Origin: Pseudomonas defluvii
Lineage (GTDB): Bacteria > Pseudomonadota > Gammaproteobacteria > Pseudomonadales > Pseudomonadaceae
Length of the DNA: 64,000 nt
Reading direction: 5' to 3'
Assembly (NCBI RefSeq): GCF_001695625.1
Contig: NZ_MBPN01000008.1
Coordinates: 1-64,000, forward strand
The position numbers and the translations under genes are program-made. Below are positions 54,168 through 62,912 of the stretch, in pieces. The first letter of the stretch is position 1; the number at the start of each line of letters is the position of its first letter. The notes under the pieces are model-generated. The model made no database searches. It was not told the origin of the DNA and saw nothing but the letters and a program-made list of their open reading frames with translations.

Positions 54168-54186
54168 CCGCCCGGTCGCCGGGCGG
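54168..54186 (+). other. Intercistronic hairpin between pstA and pstB
   Basis: CCGCCCGG-TCG-CCGGGCGG, an 8-bp GC stem without a T-run, in the 82-base gap between pstA and pstB. It may stabilise or partly attenuate the operon mRNA. Confidence 0.5.
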
Positions 54187-54224
54187 TTCGATGAAACGAA
54201 ATTGATAGCGTATGGAGTCTAACC

Positions 54225-55058
54225 ATGCAGCATGAATCCCACGCCCACGGCATCGATATGTCGGCCCTGGGTCGCGACAAGCAGAGCCTGCGCCTGGCGG
54301 AAGAAACCGTTGCCATCGAAGTGCCGGGTTTGAGCCTGTACTACGGCGAGAAGCAGGCACTGTTTGACGTCAGCATGAATATTCCCAAGCAGCGCGTTAC
54401 TGCCTTCATCGGCCCGTCCGGTTGCGGCAAGTCGACCCTGCTGCGAACCTTCAACCGGATGAACGATCTGGTCGACGGTTGCCGTGTCGAAGGCGCGATC
54501 AACCTGTATGGCAACAACATCTACCGCAAGGGCGAGGATGTCGCCGAGCTGCGTCGTCGCGTCGGCATGGTGTTCCAGAAGCCGAACCCGTTCCCCAAGA
54601 CCATCTATGAGAACGTGGTCTACGGCCTGCGTATTCAGGGCATCAACAAGAAGCGTGTGCTCGACGAGGCCGTTGAGTGGGCGCTCAAGGGCGCGGCACT
54701 GTGGGATGAGGTCAAGGATCGCCTGCATGAGTCGGCGCTGGGTTTGTCCGGTGGTCAGCAGCAGCGTCTGGTGATTGCCCGTACCATCGCCGTTGAGCCG
54801 GAAGTCTTGCTGCTTGACGAACCGTGTTCGGCACTCGACCCGATCTCCACGCTGAAGGTCGAAGAGCTGATCTACGAACTGAAATCCAAGTACACCATCG
54901 TCATCGTCACCCACAACATGCAACAGGCTGCACGGGTATCGGACTACACCGCGTTCATGTACATGGGCAAACTGGTCGAGTTTGGTGATACCGACACCCT
55001 GTTCACCAACCCGGCGAAGAAACAGACCGAAGACTACATCACCGGTCGCTATGGCTAG
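54225..55058 (+). CDS. pstB: Phosphate ABC transporter ATP-binding protein PstB
   Basis: 277-aa ATPase that powers phosphate import through PstCA and takes part in PhoR signalling. Walker A GPSGCGKS is at residues 63-70, the ABC signature LSGGQQQR near 175-182, Walker [14 protein letters not shown] near 194-206, followed by the switch His in IVIVTHNM. About 30 extra N-terminal residues precede the ATPase domain compared with E. coli PstB. Confidence 0.96.
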   Translation: MQHESHAHGIDMSALGRDKQSLRLAEETVAIEVPGLSLYYGEKQALFDVSMNIPKQRVTAFIGPSGCGKSTLLRTFNRMNDLVDGCRVEGAINLYGNNIYRKGEDVAELRRRVGMVFQKPNPFPKTIYENVVYGLRIQGINKKRVLDEAVEWALKGAALWDEVKDRLHESALGLSGGQQQRLVIARTIAVEPEVLLLDEPCSALDPISTLKVEELIYELKSKYTIVIVTHNMQQAARVSDYTAFMYMGKLVEFGDTDTLFTNPAKKQTEDYITGRYG

Positions 55059-55114
55059 GGCTCAGCGCCTGAACGCCGCCTGACCGTATTCACCGGATGC
55101 CCCAAGGATTCTCC

Positions 55115-55873
55115 ATGATCGATAAAGACAGCCTTACCCATCACATCTCCCAGCAGTTCAACGCCGAGCTTGAAGAAGTGCGCAGCCACCTCCTGGCGAT
55201 GGGTGGCCTGGTCGAGAAACAGGTCAACGACGCGGTGACCGCGCTGATCGAGGCCGACTCGGGCCTTGCCCAGCAGGTGCGTGAGGTGGACGAGCAGATC
55301 AACCAGATGGAACGCAACATCGACGAAGAGTGCGTACGCATTCTGGCCCGTCGACAGCCGGCTGCCTCCGACCTGCGTTTGATCATCAGCATTTCCAAGT
55401 CGGTGATTGACCTGGAGCGCATTGGTGACGAATCGACCAAGATCGCCCGTCGAGCCATCCAGCTGTGCGAAGAGGGCGAGTCGCCACGCGGTTATGTCGA
55501 AGTCCGTCACATTGGCGACCAGGTGCGTAACATGGTTCGTGATGCGCTGGACGCTTTCGCCCGCTTCGACGCCGACCTGGCGTTGTCGGTGGCCCAGTAC
55601 GACAAGACCATCGACCGTGAGTACAAAACGGCGCTGCGCGAGCTGGTGACCTACATGATGGAAGACCCGCGTTCTATTTCGCGGGTATTGAGCGTGATCT
55701 GGGCGTTGCGCTCGCTCGAGCGTATCGGTGACCACGCACGCAACATCGCCGAGCTGGTGATTTATCTGGTGCGCGGCACCGACGTTCGCCATCTGGGCTT
55801 GGCAAGGATGAAAGAAGAGGTTCAGGGCGGCGCCGAAAAGGCTAATGTTCCCGGCAAATCGGACGATAAGTAA
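55115..55873 (+). CDS. phoU: Phosphate-signalling regulator PhoU
   Basis: 252-aa cytoplasmic protein of two three-helix PhoU domains, which with PstB keeps PhoR in its phosphatase state when phosphate is plentiful. The metal-binding type motifs E(R)IGDE (DLERIGDESTKIA near 97-109) and E(R)IGDHARNIAE (near 200-215) occur once in each half. The start at 55115 (MIDKDSLTHHIS) has CAAGGAT upstream; a slightly earlier ATG lies before the ribosome site. Last gene of pstCAB-phoU. Confidence 0.95.
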   Translation: MIDKDSLTHHISQQFNAELEEVRSHLLAMGGLVEKQVNDAVTALIEADSGLAQQVREVDEQINQMERNIDEECVRILARRQPAASDLRLIISISKSVIDLERIGDESTKIARRAIQLCEEGESPRGYVEVRHIGDQVRNMVRDALDAFARFDADLALSVAQYDKTIDREYKTALRELVTYMMEDPRSISRVLSVIWALRSLERIGDHARNIAELVIYLVRGTDVRHLGLARMKEEVQGGAEKANVPGKSDDK

Positions 55874-55889
55874 GACTGCCCCGAGAATG

Positions 55890-55916
55890 AACGCCCGGCC
55901 TTGGCCGGGCGTTTTC
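55890..55916 (+). terminator. Terminator of the pst-phoU operon
   Basis: AACGCCCGGCC (55890-55900) and GGCCGGGCGTT (55903-55913) around two T, followed by TTTTCGTTT. Strong GC stem, 17 bases after the phoU stop. Confidence 0.9.
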
Positions 55917-56035
55917 GTTTGCGGTCGAGCAAGTGAGGTGGCACCCCGCGAACGCAAGAGAGTCCCGGCGTGACCCGTTTTTGGCAGATGGCCATCAGTC
56001 AGCGTTATGCTAGCCGGGGTTGAAAAGGAGTGGCG

Positions 56036-56935
56036 ATGAGTAAAGTCAGTGTTTTGGTGGTGGATGATGCGCCCTTCATCCGCGATCTGGTAAAGAAATG
56101 CCTGCGCAATGCCTTTCCCGGCATCGTGACCGAAGATGCGGTCAACGGTCGCAAGGCTCAGGCAATCTTGTCCCGTGAGGCCTTTGACCTGGTGCTGTGC
56201 GACTGGGAAATGCCGGAAATGTCGGGTATTGAGCTGCTGACCTGGTGTCGCCAGCAGGAGTCGATGAAGGCGTTGCCCTTCATCATGGTGACCAGCCGTG
56301 GCGATAAAGAAAACGTTGTCCAGGCTATCCAGGCTGGCGTTTCGGACTTTATCGGCAAGCCGTTCACGAACGAGCAGTTGCTGACCAAGGTCAAGAAAGC
56401 CTTGTCCAAGGTGGGCAAGCTCGACGCACTGCTGTCCAGCGCGCCGACCCGCGCCAACTCCGCGTTTGCCAATGATTCGTTGAGCGCCCTGACCGGCGGC
56501 AAGGCCGAAACCGTCAAGCCGACGGCTGCACCCGCGGTTGCCCCAGCCAAGCCGCTGATCAATGCACCCACGCCACAGGCCAAAGCGGCAGCTCCGGCCG
56601 GTCGTGGTCAAGGCCAACTGCGCTTGCCAAGTGGTACTCAGCCCTGTGTGATCAAGGCCCTGAGCCTCAAGGAAGCCCTGATTGTGGTGCGCCGCAGTGA
56701 GACACTGCCGCAAGTGCTGGAAGGCGCGGTGCTCGACCTGGAGCAGGGCGAAAGTGCTGAAACCGCACGCTTGAACGGCTACCTGCATGCGGTAGCGGCC
56801 TTGGAGCCAAGGCCGGACAGCGACTGGTTGCAGATTACGTTCCGTTTCGTCGACCAGGACGCGCAGAAGCTCGACTACGTTTCGCGGCTGATTGCCCGGG
56901 GTACGGCGCAGAAGCACTTCACCCCCGGCGCCTGA
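56036..56935 (+). CDS. Response regulator with a C-terminal PilZ-like or unknown domain
   Basis: 299 aa. The CheY-like receiver (about 1-125) has Asp10, Asp11, the phosphoacceptor Asp56 in LVLCDWEMP, the switch Thr/Ser in MVTSR and Lys in GKPF. A low-complexity Ala/Pro linker (about 130-205) leads to a roughly 90-residue C-terminal domain (LRLPSGTQPCVIKALSLKEALIVVRRSETLPQVLEG...). Its length and strand pattern resemble PilZ, but the RxxxR and D/NxSxxG motifs are not present, so the assignment is tentative. No histidine kinase is beside it. Start at 56036, site AAAAGGAG. Confidence 0.8.
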   Translation: MSKVSVLVVDDAPFIRDLVKKCLRNAFPGIVTEDAVNGRKAQAILSREAFDLVLCDWEMPEMSGIELLTWCRQQESMKALPFIMVTSRGDKENVVQAIQAGVSDFIGKPFTNEQLLTKVKKALSKVGKLDALLSSAPTRANSAFANDSLSALTGGKAETVKPTAAPAVAPAKPLINAPTPQAKAAAPAGRGQGQLRLPSGTQPCVIKALSLKEALIVVRRSETLPQVLEGAVLDLEQGESAETARLNGYLHAVAALEPRPDSDWLQITFRFVDQDAQKLDYVSRLIARGTAQKHFTPGA

Positions 56936-56950
56936 TCCGCCTCGTCGACG

Positions 56951-56979
56951 CCTGTAGGGCCTGCTGCATGCCCTACAGG
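56951..56979. other. Hairpin A between convergent genes (response regulator / CNNM-type)
   Basis: CCTGTAGGGC (56951-56960) and GCCCTACAGG (56970-56979), 10-bp perfect stem, 9-base loop, no T-run. Lies just after the response-regulator stop. Confidence 0.6.
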
Positions 56980-56998
56980 TCAGTTCTACCAGGCCATC

Positions 56999-57027
56999 CT
57001 GCGGGTTACCCTGCCGGTAACCCGCAG
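56999..57027. other. Hairpin B between convergent genes (response regulator / CNNM-type)
   Basis: CTGCGGGTTACC (56999-57010) and GGTAACCCGCAG (57016-57027), 12-bp perfect stem, 5-base loop, no T-run. Lies directly after the stop of the minus-strand gene at 57033. Confidence 0.6.
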
Positions 57028-57032
57028 TGCGG

Positions 57033-58373
57033 TCAGTCGAGCTTGAGAACCTTGGCCAGCACGATCTTCGGCCCTTTCATCTTTTTGATGATGATTCGCA
57101 GGCCTTCGACTTCCAGCACTTCTTCCTCTTCCGGTACCCGCTTGAGGGTCTCATAGACCAACCCGGCGAGCGTTTCGGCTTCGATGTGGTCCAGGTCAAC
57201 GCCAAGCAGGCGTTCAACCTTGAACAACGGCGTATCGCCCCGCACCAGCAGTTTGCCCGGTTGGTAGGCGAGAATGCCGCGTTCGGCCTTGCGGTGCTCG
57301 TCCTGAATATCGCCGACCAGCACTTCCAGTACGTCTTCCATGGTCAGGTAGCCGATGACCTTGCCGTCGGCTTCCTCGACCAAGGCGAAGTGCGCACCGC
57401 CCTGGCGGAACTGCTCCAGCAGTTGCGACAGCGGCATATGCCGGGAAACGCGCTCCAGTGGTCGGGTCAGCTCGGCCAGGTTGAAGGACTCCGGAATATG
57501 ATCCAGGTCGGCCAGTTCCAGCAGCAGGTCCTTGATATGCAGCAGGCCGATAAATTCACCACGCTCCGTGTCATAGACCGGGTAGCGGCTGAACTTGTGT
57601 CGGCGGAACATCGCCAGGATGTCCTTGAGGGGGGCGTTGGCTTCCAGGCTGACCATGTCTTCCCGGGAGTTTGCCCAGTCGACGACTTCCAGCTCACCCA
57701 TCTCCACTGCCGAGGCCAATACGCGCATGCCTTGGTCGCTTGGGTCTTGCCCACGGCTTGAGTGCAGGATCAGCTTGAGTTCTTCTCGGCTGTAGTGGTG
57801 CTCATGGTGTGGCCCAGGCTCGCCTTGGCCAGCGATCCGCAGGATGGCGTTGGCACTGGCGTTGAGCAGGTAGATCGCCGGGTACATCGTCCAGTAGAAC
57901 AGGTACAGCGGCACGGCTGTCCACAGCGACAACAGCTCAGGCTTGCGAATGGCCCAGGATTTTGGCGCCAGCTCACCGACCACGATGTGCAGGTAGGAAA
58001 TGACAAAGAAGGCACTGAAGAACGAGACCGCCTTGATCACTTCTGGCGACTGCACGCCAACGGCGCCCAGCAGGGGTTCGAGCAGGTGAGCGAAAGCCGG
58101 CTCACCGACCCAGCCCAGGCCCAGCGAGGCGAGGGTGATGCCGAGTTGGCAGGCCGACAGGTAGGCGTCCAGTTGGCTGTGTACGGTGCGTAGGATGTGC
58201 CCGCGCCAGCCATTCTTATCAGCGATGGCCTCGACCCGGGTCGAGCGCAGCTTGACCATGGCGAACTCGGCGGCAACGAAGAAGCCGTTGAGCAGAACCA
58301 GTAGCAGCGCGAAGAGAATCATGCCGAAATCGGCGAAGAGTGAAGCGAGGCTAAAACCAGCGGAAGGGTCCAT
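57033..58373 (-). CDS. CNNM/CorC-HlyC family membrane protein (DUF21-CBS-CBS-CorC_HlyC)
   Basis: 446 aa. The N-terminal DUF21/CNNM membrane domain (about 15-200) contains VAAEFAMVKLRSTRVEAI and QLGITLASLGLGWVGEPAF, the conserved core. Two CBS domains follow (about 215-335, with FSRYPVYDTERGEFIGLLHIKDLL and ALVEEADGKVIGYLTMEDVLEVLVGDIQDE), then a C-terminal CorC_HlyC transporter-associated domain (about 355-440). Such proteins are magnesium or cobalt transport or efflux factors; 'hemolysin' in older names is not meant literally. Lies downstream of phoR in the same direction but 115 bases away. Confidence 0.88.
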   Translation of the reverse strand: MDPSAGFSLASLFADFGMILFALLLVLLNGFFVAAEFAMVKLRSTRVEAIADKNGWRGHILRTVHSQLDAYLSACQLGITLASLGLGWVGEPAFAHLLEPLLGAVGVQSPEVIKAVSFFSAFFVISYLHIVVGELAPKSWAIRKPELLSLWTAVPLYLFYWTMYPAIYLLNASANAILRIAGQGEPGPHHEHHYSREELKLILHSSRGQDPSDQGMRVLASAVEMGELEVVDWANSREDMVSLEANAPLKDILAMFRRHKFSRYPVYDTERGEFIGLLHIKDLLLELADLDHIPESFNLAELTRPLERVSRHMPLSQLLEQFRQGGAHFALVEEADGKVIGYLTMEDVLEVLVGDIQDEHRKAERGILAYQPGKLLVRGDTPLFKVERLLGVDLDHIEAETLAGLVYETLKRVPEEEEVLEVEGLRIIIKKMKGPKIVLAKVLKLD

Positions 58374-58418
58374 GATGGATTTTTAAGGGGTCCGTCTTCT
58401 GAAGAAATAGAGAGATGC

Positions 58419-58440
58419 TGCGCCGACTTCTGTCGGCGCA
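58419..58440 (-). other. Hairpin downstream of phoR
   Basis: TGCGCCGAC (58419-58427) and GTCGGCGCA (58432-58440) with TTCT loop. On the minus strand it follows the phoR stop, but only a mixed CT-rich tract comes next, so it is a weak terminator candidate. Confidence 0.5.
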
Positions 58441-58488
58441 AGTGGGCCAATGTAGCGGCTGAAGGCGCAAATGCCTAGTGGCGCGCGT

Positions 58489-59799
58489 TCAGGAGACGTT
58501 TTGCAGGGCCAGTTGTGTGGCCGCAAAATGGCAGGTAAAGGTGCTGCCGTGGCCCAGGACGCTGCTGATCTCCAGGCGACCACGATGGCGCAGCAGCACA
58601 TGCTTGACGATTGCCAGGCCCAGGCCGGTGCCGCCGGTATTGGAGGCACGGCTGGAGTCGACCCGGTAGAAACGCTCAGTCAGGCGCGGCAGGTGCTTGG
58701 GGTCGATGCCGATCCCGGAGTCCTGCACGCTCAGGTGCGCACCTTGGCTATCGCTCCACCAGCGGATGCGGATCTGGCCGCCATCCGGGGTGTATTTCAC
58801 GGCGTTGAAGATCAGGTTGGAAAAGGCGCTGCGCAGTTCTGCTTCGCTGCCTTTGAGGTACACGTCGCCTTCGGTTTCCAGCGTGATGTTCTGGTTGCGT
58901 TGCCCGGACAAGGCTTTGGCGTCACCTTTGATCGACTGCAGCAGGGCATTGATCGCCACCGGTTGGTTGTCCGAGGGGTAGTCGGTGGCTTCCAGCTTGG
59001 CGAGCAGCAGCAGGTCGTTGAGCAGGGTTTGCATCCGCCCACCTTGCTGCTGCATCTGTTGCAGCGCCCGTACCCAGCGCGGGTTGACGTCTTCGACGTT
59101 GTCCAGCAGGGTTTCCAGGTAACCGGCTATTACCGTCAGCGGTGTGCGCAGTTCGTGGGACACGTTGGCGACGAAGTCCTTGCGCATCTGTTCAAGCTGA
59201 TGAATGCGGGTGACATCGCGCACGAGCATCAAATGCTCGTTGTTGCCGTAGCGGGTGATGTGCAGCTGCACGCGCAGGCGGTCATTGATCGGCGAGGGAA
59301 TTTCCAAGGGTTCAAGGTAGTTCTCCTGTTCGAAGTACTCCTTGAAGCGAGGATGGCGAACCAGGTTGGTGACCGGTTGGCCGCTGTCCTGTGGGGTCTT
59401 GAGGCCCAGTAGGGTTTCTGCGGCACGGTTCCACCACTCCAGGTTACCGTCGCTGTCGAGCATGATCACCGCATCCTTCAGTGCGGCGGTCGACTCCTGA
59501 ACGCGGTCGATGACCGCTTGCAGGCGTCCGCGAACGCGCTGATCGCGACGTTGCAGGTGATAGATGCTATCGAAAACCTCGCCCCACAGGCCGTAGCCAT
59601 CGGGCGGCGCTTCGTCGACCTGATGCAGCCGCAGCCATTCGTGCAGGCGCAGGAGTTGCTTTAAGGTCCAGCCCAGATAGAGCCCCAGGCCCAGCGCCAG
59701 GCTCCATCCATAATAGCCGCTGACAAGGCCTGCCAGCAGGCAGACCGTGATCAACAGCAACATGTGGCGAATCAGTGTGCCATGCCAGTTCTGGTTCAA
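58489..59799 (-). CDS. phoR: Phosphate-regulon sensor kinase PhoR
   Basis: 436-aa inner-membrane histidine kinase. Two N-terminal membrane segments (about 10-28 and 30-48) have almost no periplasmic loop, followed by the charged region, a PAS domain (about 95-200), DHp with the phosphorylated His215 in VANVSHELRTPL, and the ATPase domain with N box NLIFNAVKYT, G1 DSGIGI and G2 GTGLGLAIV. It phosphorylates PhoB when phosphate is low. Downstream of phoB by 61 bases, presumably cotranscribed. Confidence 0.95.
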   Translation of the reverse strand: MNQNWHGTLIRHMLLLITVCLLAGLVSGYYGWSLALGLGLYLGWTLKQLLRLHEWLRLHQVDEAPPDGYGLWGEVFDSIYHLQRRDQRVRGRLQAVIDRVQESTAALKDAVIMLDSDGNLEWWNRAAETLLGLKTPQDSGQPVTNLVRHPRFKEYFEQENYLEPLEIPSPINDRLRVQLHITRYGNNEHLMLVRDVTRIHQLEQMRKDFVANVSHELRTPLTVIAGYLETLLDNVEDVNPRWVRALQQMQQQGGRMQTLLNDLLLLAKLEATDYPSDNQPVAINALLQSIKGDAKALSGQRNQNITLETEGDVYLKGSEAELRSAFSNLIFNAVKYTPDGGQIRIRWWSDSQGAHLSVQDSGIGIDPKHLPRLTERFYRVDSSRASNTGGTGLGLAIVKHVLLRHRGRLEISSVLGHGSTFTCHFAATQLALQNVS

Positions 59800-59860
59800 T
59801 TAGCGGAACATCCTTTCCAGAGGCAGCTGCGCGCTGCAAGCCGATGCGCGCGTTGACGCT

Positions 59861-60550
59861 TCAGCTTTTAGTCGAAAAACGGTAGCCGGTGCCACGAACG
59901 GTTTGTACCAGATTCTCGTAGGCTTCACCCAGCGCTTTGCGCAGGCGACGAATATGCACATCGACAGTGCGCTCTTCAACGTAGACGTTTCCGCCCCAGA
60001 CCTGATCAAGCAGCTGACCACGGGTGTAGGCGCGCTCCTGGTGGGTCATGAAGAACTGCAGCAAGCGGTATTCGGTCGGCCCCATTTCGGCAGGTTTGCC
60101 ATCGATGGTTACGCGGTGGCTGATCGGATCGAGCAGCAACCCACCCACTTCGATGGGTGCTTCGCCGTCACTTGGGCCGGCGCGGCGCAACACGGCTTTG
60201 AGGCGTGCCACCAGCTCTCGTGGCGAGAATGGCTTGGTGATGTAGTCGTCAGCGCCGACTTCCAACCCCTGGATCTTGTTGTCTTCCTCACCCTTGGCAG
60301 TGAGCATGATGATCGGGATGTCGCCAGTCAGTTCATCGCGCTTCAGGCGTCGGGCCAGTTCGATGCCCGAGGTGCCAGGCAGCATCCAGTCGAGCAGGAT
60401 CAGGTCGGGCTTGCGGTCGACGATGATGGCATGCGCCTGCTGCGAATTTTCTGCTTCAAGGCATTCATAGCCGGCCATTTCCAATGCAACGGCGATCATC
60501 TCGCGAATCGGCGCTTCGTCGTCGACGATTAGAATGTTTCTGCCAACCAT
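59861..60550 (-). CDS. phoB: Phosphate-regulon response regulator PhoB
   Basis: 229-aa OmpR-type regulator. Receiver with Asp10-Asp11, phosphoacceptor Asp54 ([10 protein letters not shown]) and Lys in TKPF; the winged-helix domain (about 130-226) includes [35 protein letters not shown], the recognition helix region that reads CTGTCAT repeats. It activates pstS, pstCAB-phoU and its own gene, each of which has a Pho box in this window. Confidence 0.96.
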   Translation of the reverse strand: MVGRNILIVDDEAPIREMIAVALEMAGYECLEAENSQQAHAIIVDRKPDLILLDWMLPGTSGIELARRLKRDELTGDIPIIMLTAKGEEDNKIQGLEVGADDYITKPFSPRELVARLKAVLRRAGPSDGEAPIEVGGLLLDPISHRVTIDGKPAEMGPTEYRLLQFFMTHQERAYTRGQLLDQVWGGNVYVEERTVDVHIRRLRKALGEAYENLVQTVRGTGYRFSTKS

Positions 60551-60602
60551 GCTTTAACCTCTTACCATTCAGGTGTCTTGGCCCGCATTAGATAACGGAA
60601 TT

Positions 60603-60620
60603 ATTGCAGTCGTGTGACAG
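60603..60620 (-). promoter_or_regulatory. Pho box of phoBR
   Basis: On the minus strand: CTGTCAC-ACGA-CTGCAAT, two half-sites 11 bases apart, 53 bases before the phoB start. A TATCTA sequence downstream could be the -10. It supports autoregulation by PhoB; the match is weaker than at pstC. Confidence 0.68.
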
Positions 60621-60696
60621 GTCGTAGGCGCTTGCAGCAACATTCTGTTACTGAGCTAGGCTTAAAGCTCACTCCCGAGAACAGAAGGTGGATCCA

Positions 60697-61071
60697 ATGA
60701 CACGACATACGCTGAACTGGATGGCGCTTTTCACGGTAGCGGCACTGGCCTTGCCGGGGGTGGCCTTGGCCGAATATGCCATGGAAAAGGACGGCATGCT
60801 TGTCGATGCACATGGCATGACCCTTTATACCTTTGACAAGGATATGGGGGGCAAGTCGATGTGCAGTGGTGAGTGTGCCAAGAACTGGCCGCCGCTGATG
60901 GTCAAGGCCGGCGAGAAAGCCGAGGGTGAATGGACGCAGATCAAGCGTGATGACGGTACGATGCAGTGGGCCTACGATGGCAAGCCGGTGTACACCTTTA
61001 TCAATGACAAGAAAGCCGGCGATATGTTTGGCGACGGTATGAAGGACGTCTGGCACGTGGCCAAACCCTGA
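60697..61071 (+). CDS. Secreted protein with Yx(F/W/Y)xxD motif (COG4315 type)
   Basis: 124-aa secreted protein with a signal peptide (1-25, ending GVALA before EYAMEKD). The mature domain carries the YTFDKD motif (44-49) followed by MCSGECAKNWPPL and a second copy-like segment (MQWAYDGKPVYTFINDKKAGD) typical of the 'Secreted_repeat' family. Two cysteines in the first repeat probably form a disulfide. Function unknown, possibly envelope redox or metal binding. The ATG at 60697 has GAAGGTG upstream. Divergent from phoB, so the shared intergenic region with the Pho box could also affect it. Confidence 0.82.
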   Translation: MTRHTLNWMALFTVAALALPGVALAEYAMEKDGMLVDAHGMTLYTFDKDMGGKSMCSGECAKNWPPLMVKAGEKAEGEWTQIKRDDGTMQWAYDGKPVYTFINDKKAGDMFGDGMKDVWHVAKP

Positions 61072-61103
61072 GCGCCGCCCAAATGCTGACCGCCCAAGGG
61101 CGG

Positions 61104-61994
61104 TCAGCGTAGTGCGTAGTCGAGCACGATACCGATAAACACCAGCAGGCCTGCCCAGTGGTTGTGCAGGAAGGCCTTGAAGCATGACTCGCGATCCAGT
61201 TTGCGGGTCGACCAGTATTCCCAGGCAAAGCACAGTGCCGCGGCCACCAGCCCCAGGTGGAACCAGCCACCGAGGCCGAAACGATTGCCGGCCATCAGCA
61301 GGCAGGCCAGCGACAACCCCTGAAGCGTCACAATGATGAACCGGTCGGCTTCGCCGAACAGGATGGCGGTGGACTTGACCCCGATTTTCAGGTCGTCATC
61401 ACGGTCAACCATGGCGTAGTAGGTGTCGTAGCCTACGGTCCAGAGCAGATTGGCAATGTACAGAAGCCAGGCGATGGCCGGCAGCTCGCCGGTTTCGGCG
61501 GTGAAGGCCATGGGAATGCCCCATGAATAGGCCGCACCCAGGACTACCTGTGGGTAGTAGGTATAGCGCTTCATGAACGGGTAGCAGGATGCCAGCGCCA
61601 CTGCGCCGAACGACAGCCAGACCGTGGTGGTATTGGTGCACAGCACCAGTGCGAAGCTTACGCCTACCAGCAGGGCGAACAACGTCAGGGCTTCGCGGCC
61701 GCTGATCTTGCCGCTGGCCAATGGCCGTTCGGCGGTGCGTTTGACATGGCCATCGACCTTGCGGTCGGCGAAGTCGTTGATCGCGCAGCCTGCTGCCCGC
61801 ATCAGGACGACCCCGAGGGTGAAAATCAGCACGTTGGCCAGCGACGGCGAGCCCTTGCCGGCGATCCATATGGCAGACAAGGTCGGCCAGAGCAGCAGGT
61901 AGATGCCGATTGGCTTGTCCATCCGGCTCAGTTGGATGAAGTCCCAGGCACGGGGGTGCAGGCGATTGAGGGACTTGAGCAGGCTCAGGTACAT
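61104..61994 (-). CDS. ubiA: 4-hydroxybenzoate octaprenyltransferase
   Basis: 296-aa integral-membrane prenyltransferase that attaches the polyprenyl tail to 4-hydroxybenzoate in ubiquinone synthesis. The two Asp-rich motifs are present: [20 protein letters not shown] near 68-87 and [19 protein letters not shown] near 188-206. I start at 61994, where the ATG overlaps the ubiC stop by one base (TGATG). A longer frame would extend into ubiC. About eight membrane helices. Confidence 0.95.
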   Translation of the reverse strand: MYLSLLKSLNRLHPRAWDFIQLSRMDKPIGIYLLLWPTLSAIWIAGKGSPSLANVLIFTLGVVLMRAAGCAINDFADRKVDGHVKRTAERPLASGKISGREALTLFALLVGVSFALVLCTNTTTVWLSFGAVALASCYPFMKRYTYYPQVVLGAAYSWGIPMAFTAETGELPAIAWLLYIANLLWTVGYDTYYAMVDRDDDLKIGVKSTAILFGEADRFIIVTLQGLSLACLLMAGNRFGLGGWFHLGLVAAALCFAWEYWSTRKLDRESCFKAFLHNHWAGLLVFIGIVLDYALR

Positions 61995-62557
61995 CAGCAG
62001 TCCTCCTGACGGATATTCGCGGCGTGCCACAGCGCCGGTAGAAAAGTTTCAGCAACCAAAACGCTCAACGCGCCACGGTCGAAGCGAGAACGCCTTGCCC
62101 ACAGTCGATCACAGGCAGCATCCGGCGGTAGCCAGGCCGAAGGGTAGCGGCATACTTCAATGGCCTGGCGGGTAAACCCGCGATCACAAAACAACAGTTC
62201 GCCGAGCGACCGACTGCCAAGGCTCTCCAGGTCCAGCCCATCCTCTTCCAGTGCACTGCGGGCCGCCACGCTGCGGGCGAACACCCAGGGCTGGTCTTGC
62301 CCGAGCAAGTACACTTCGCGTACCCAGCCTTCGCTGCCAGGTGCCAGCCCGAGTGCCTGGCACTCATCGTCGCGGAGCATCTGCCAGCCTTCGCAAAGGG
62401 GTGTCACGCAGAATTGATCGGCGGATAATTGAGTCAGTCGACGGGTCAGGGAACCTTGGTCGAACAACCAGTCGAGGGTTGGCGCGTCGACAGAGGCGGT
62501 CGGCAGCGACTGTGGCTGCCAGTACGGAGTAGGCGCTAGCGAAGTTTCGTACGGCAC
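61994..62557 (-). CDS. ubiC: Chorismate pyruvate-lyase
   Basis: Produces 4-hydroxybenzoate and pyruvate from chorismate, the first dedicated ubiquinone step. With the GTG start at 62557 (giving (M)PYETSLAP) the protein has 187 aa, the family length; an ATG 22 codons earlier is possible but adds residues not known in UbiC. Conserved features: [32 protein letters not shown] and the catalytic Glu in SLGELLFCD. Translation-coupled to ubiA. Confidence 0.92.
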   Translation of the reverse strand: MPYETSLAPTPYWQPQSLPTASVDAPTLDWLFDQGSLTRRLTQLSADQFCVTPLCEGWQMLRDDECQALGLAPGSEGWVREVYLLGQDQPWVFARSVAARSALEEDGLDLESLGSRSLGELLFCDRGFTRQAIEVCRYPSAWLPPDAACDRLWARRSRFDRGALSVLVAETFLPALWHAANIRQEDC

Positions 62558-62714
62558 GGTAGGTATGCGGTTACAGGCCAGTGAGGTGGCGAGCTTAGCA
62601 TGATTGCCCGTTCCGGCTTGCATCGTGGCGTCGCCCTCCAGTACAAAGCCTTCCTGATGGTCGCCACCGCACGTTGCAGAGCGACCACGCCAAGCCTGAG
62701 TAGGAACCTTAGCA

Positions 62715-62882
62715 ATGAAAAAGTGGCAATGTGTGGTGTGTGGGCTGATTTACGACGAGGCCGAAGGCTGGCCGGATGACGGTATCGAGCCGGGTACCCG
62801 CTGGGAAGATGTGCCTGCAGACTGGTTGTGCCCGGACTGCGGTGTGGGCAAGAGCGATTTCGAAATGATCGCCATCGGCTGA
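62715..62882 (+). CDS. rubA: Rubredoxin
   Basis: 55-aa iron protein, too short for many ORF lists. It has the two CxxC iron knuckles: CVVC (Cys6, Cys9) and CPDC (Cys39, Cys42), the Gly after each, and the aromatic core residues Trp4, Tyr13 and Trp37. It carries single electrons, in Pseudomonas to alkane hydroxylase or to oxidative-stress enzymes. Divergent from ubiC, and followed 30 bases later by its reductase. No alkane hydroxylase is in the window. Confidence 0.95.
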   Translation: MKKWQCVVCGLIYDEAEGWPDDGIEPGTRWEDVPADWLCPDCGVGKSDFEMIAIG

Positions 62883-62912
62883 TCGATTTTTTAACGTACA
62901 AGGAAGCACTTC

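Noticed and set aside
57033-58373. Hemolysin
   Set aside because: Domain order DUF21-CBS-CBS-CorC_HlyC indicates a CNNM/CorC-type ion transport protein; the hemolysin name is historical.
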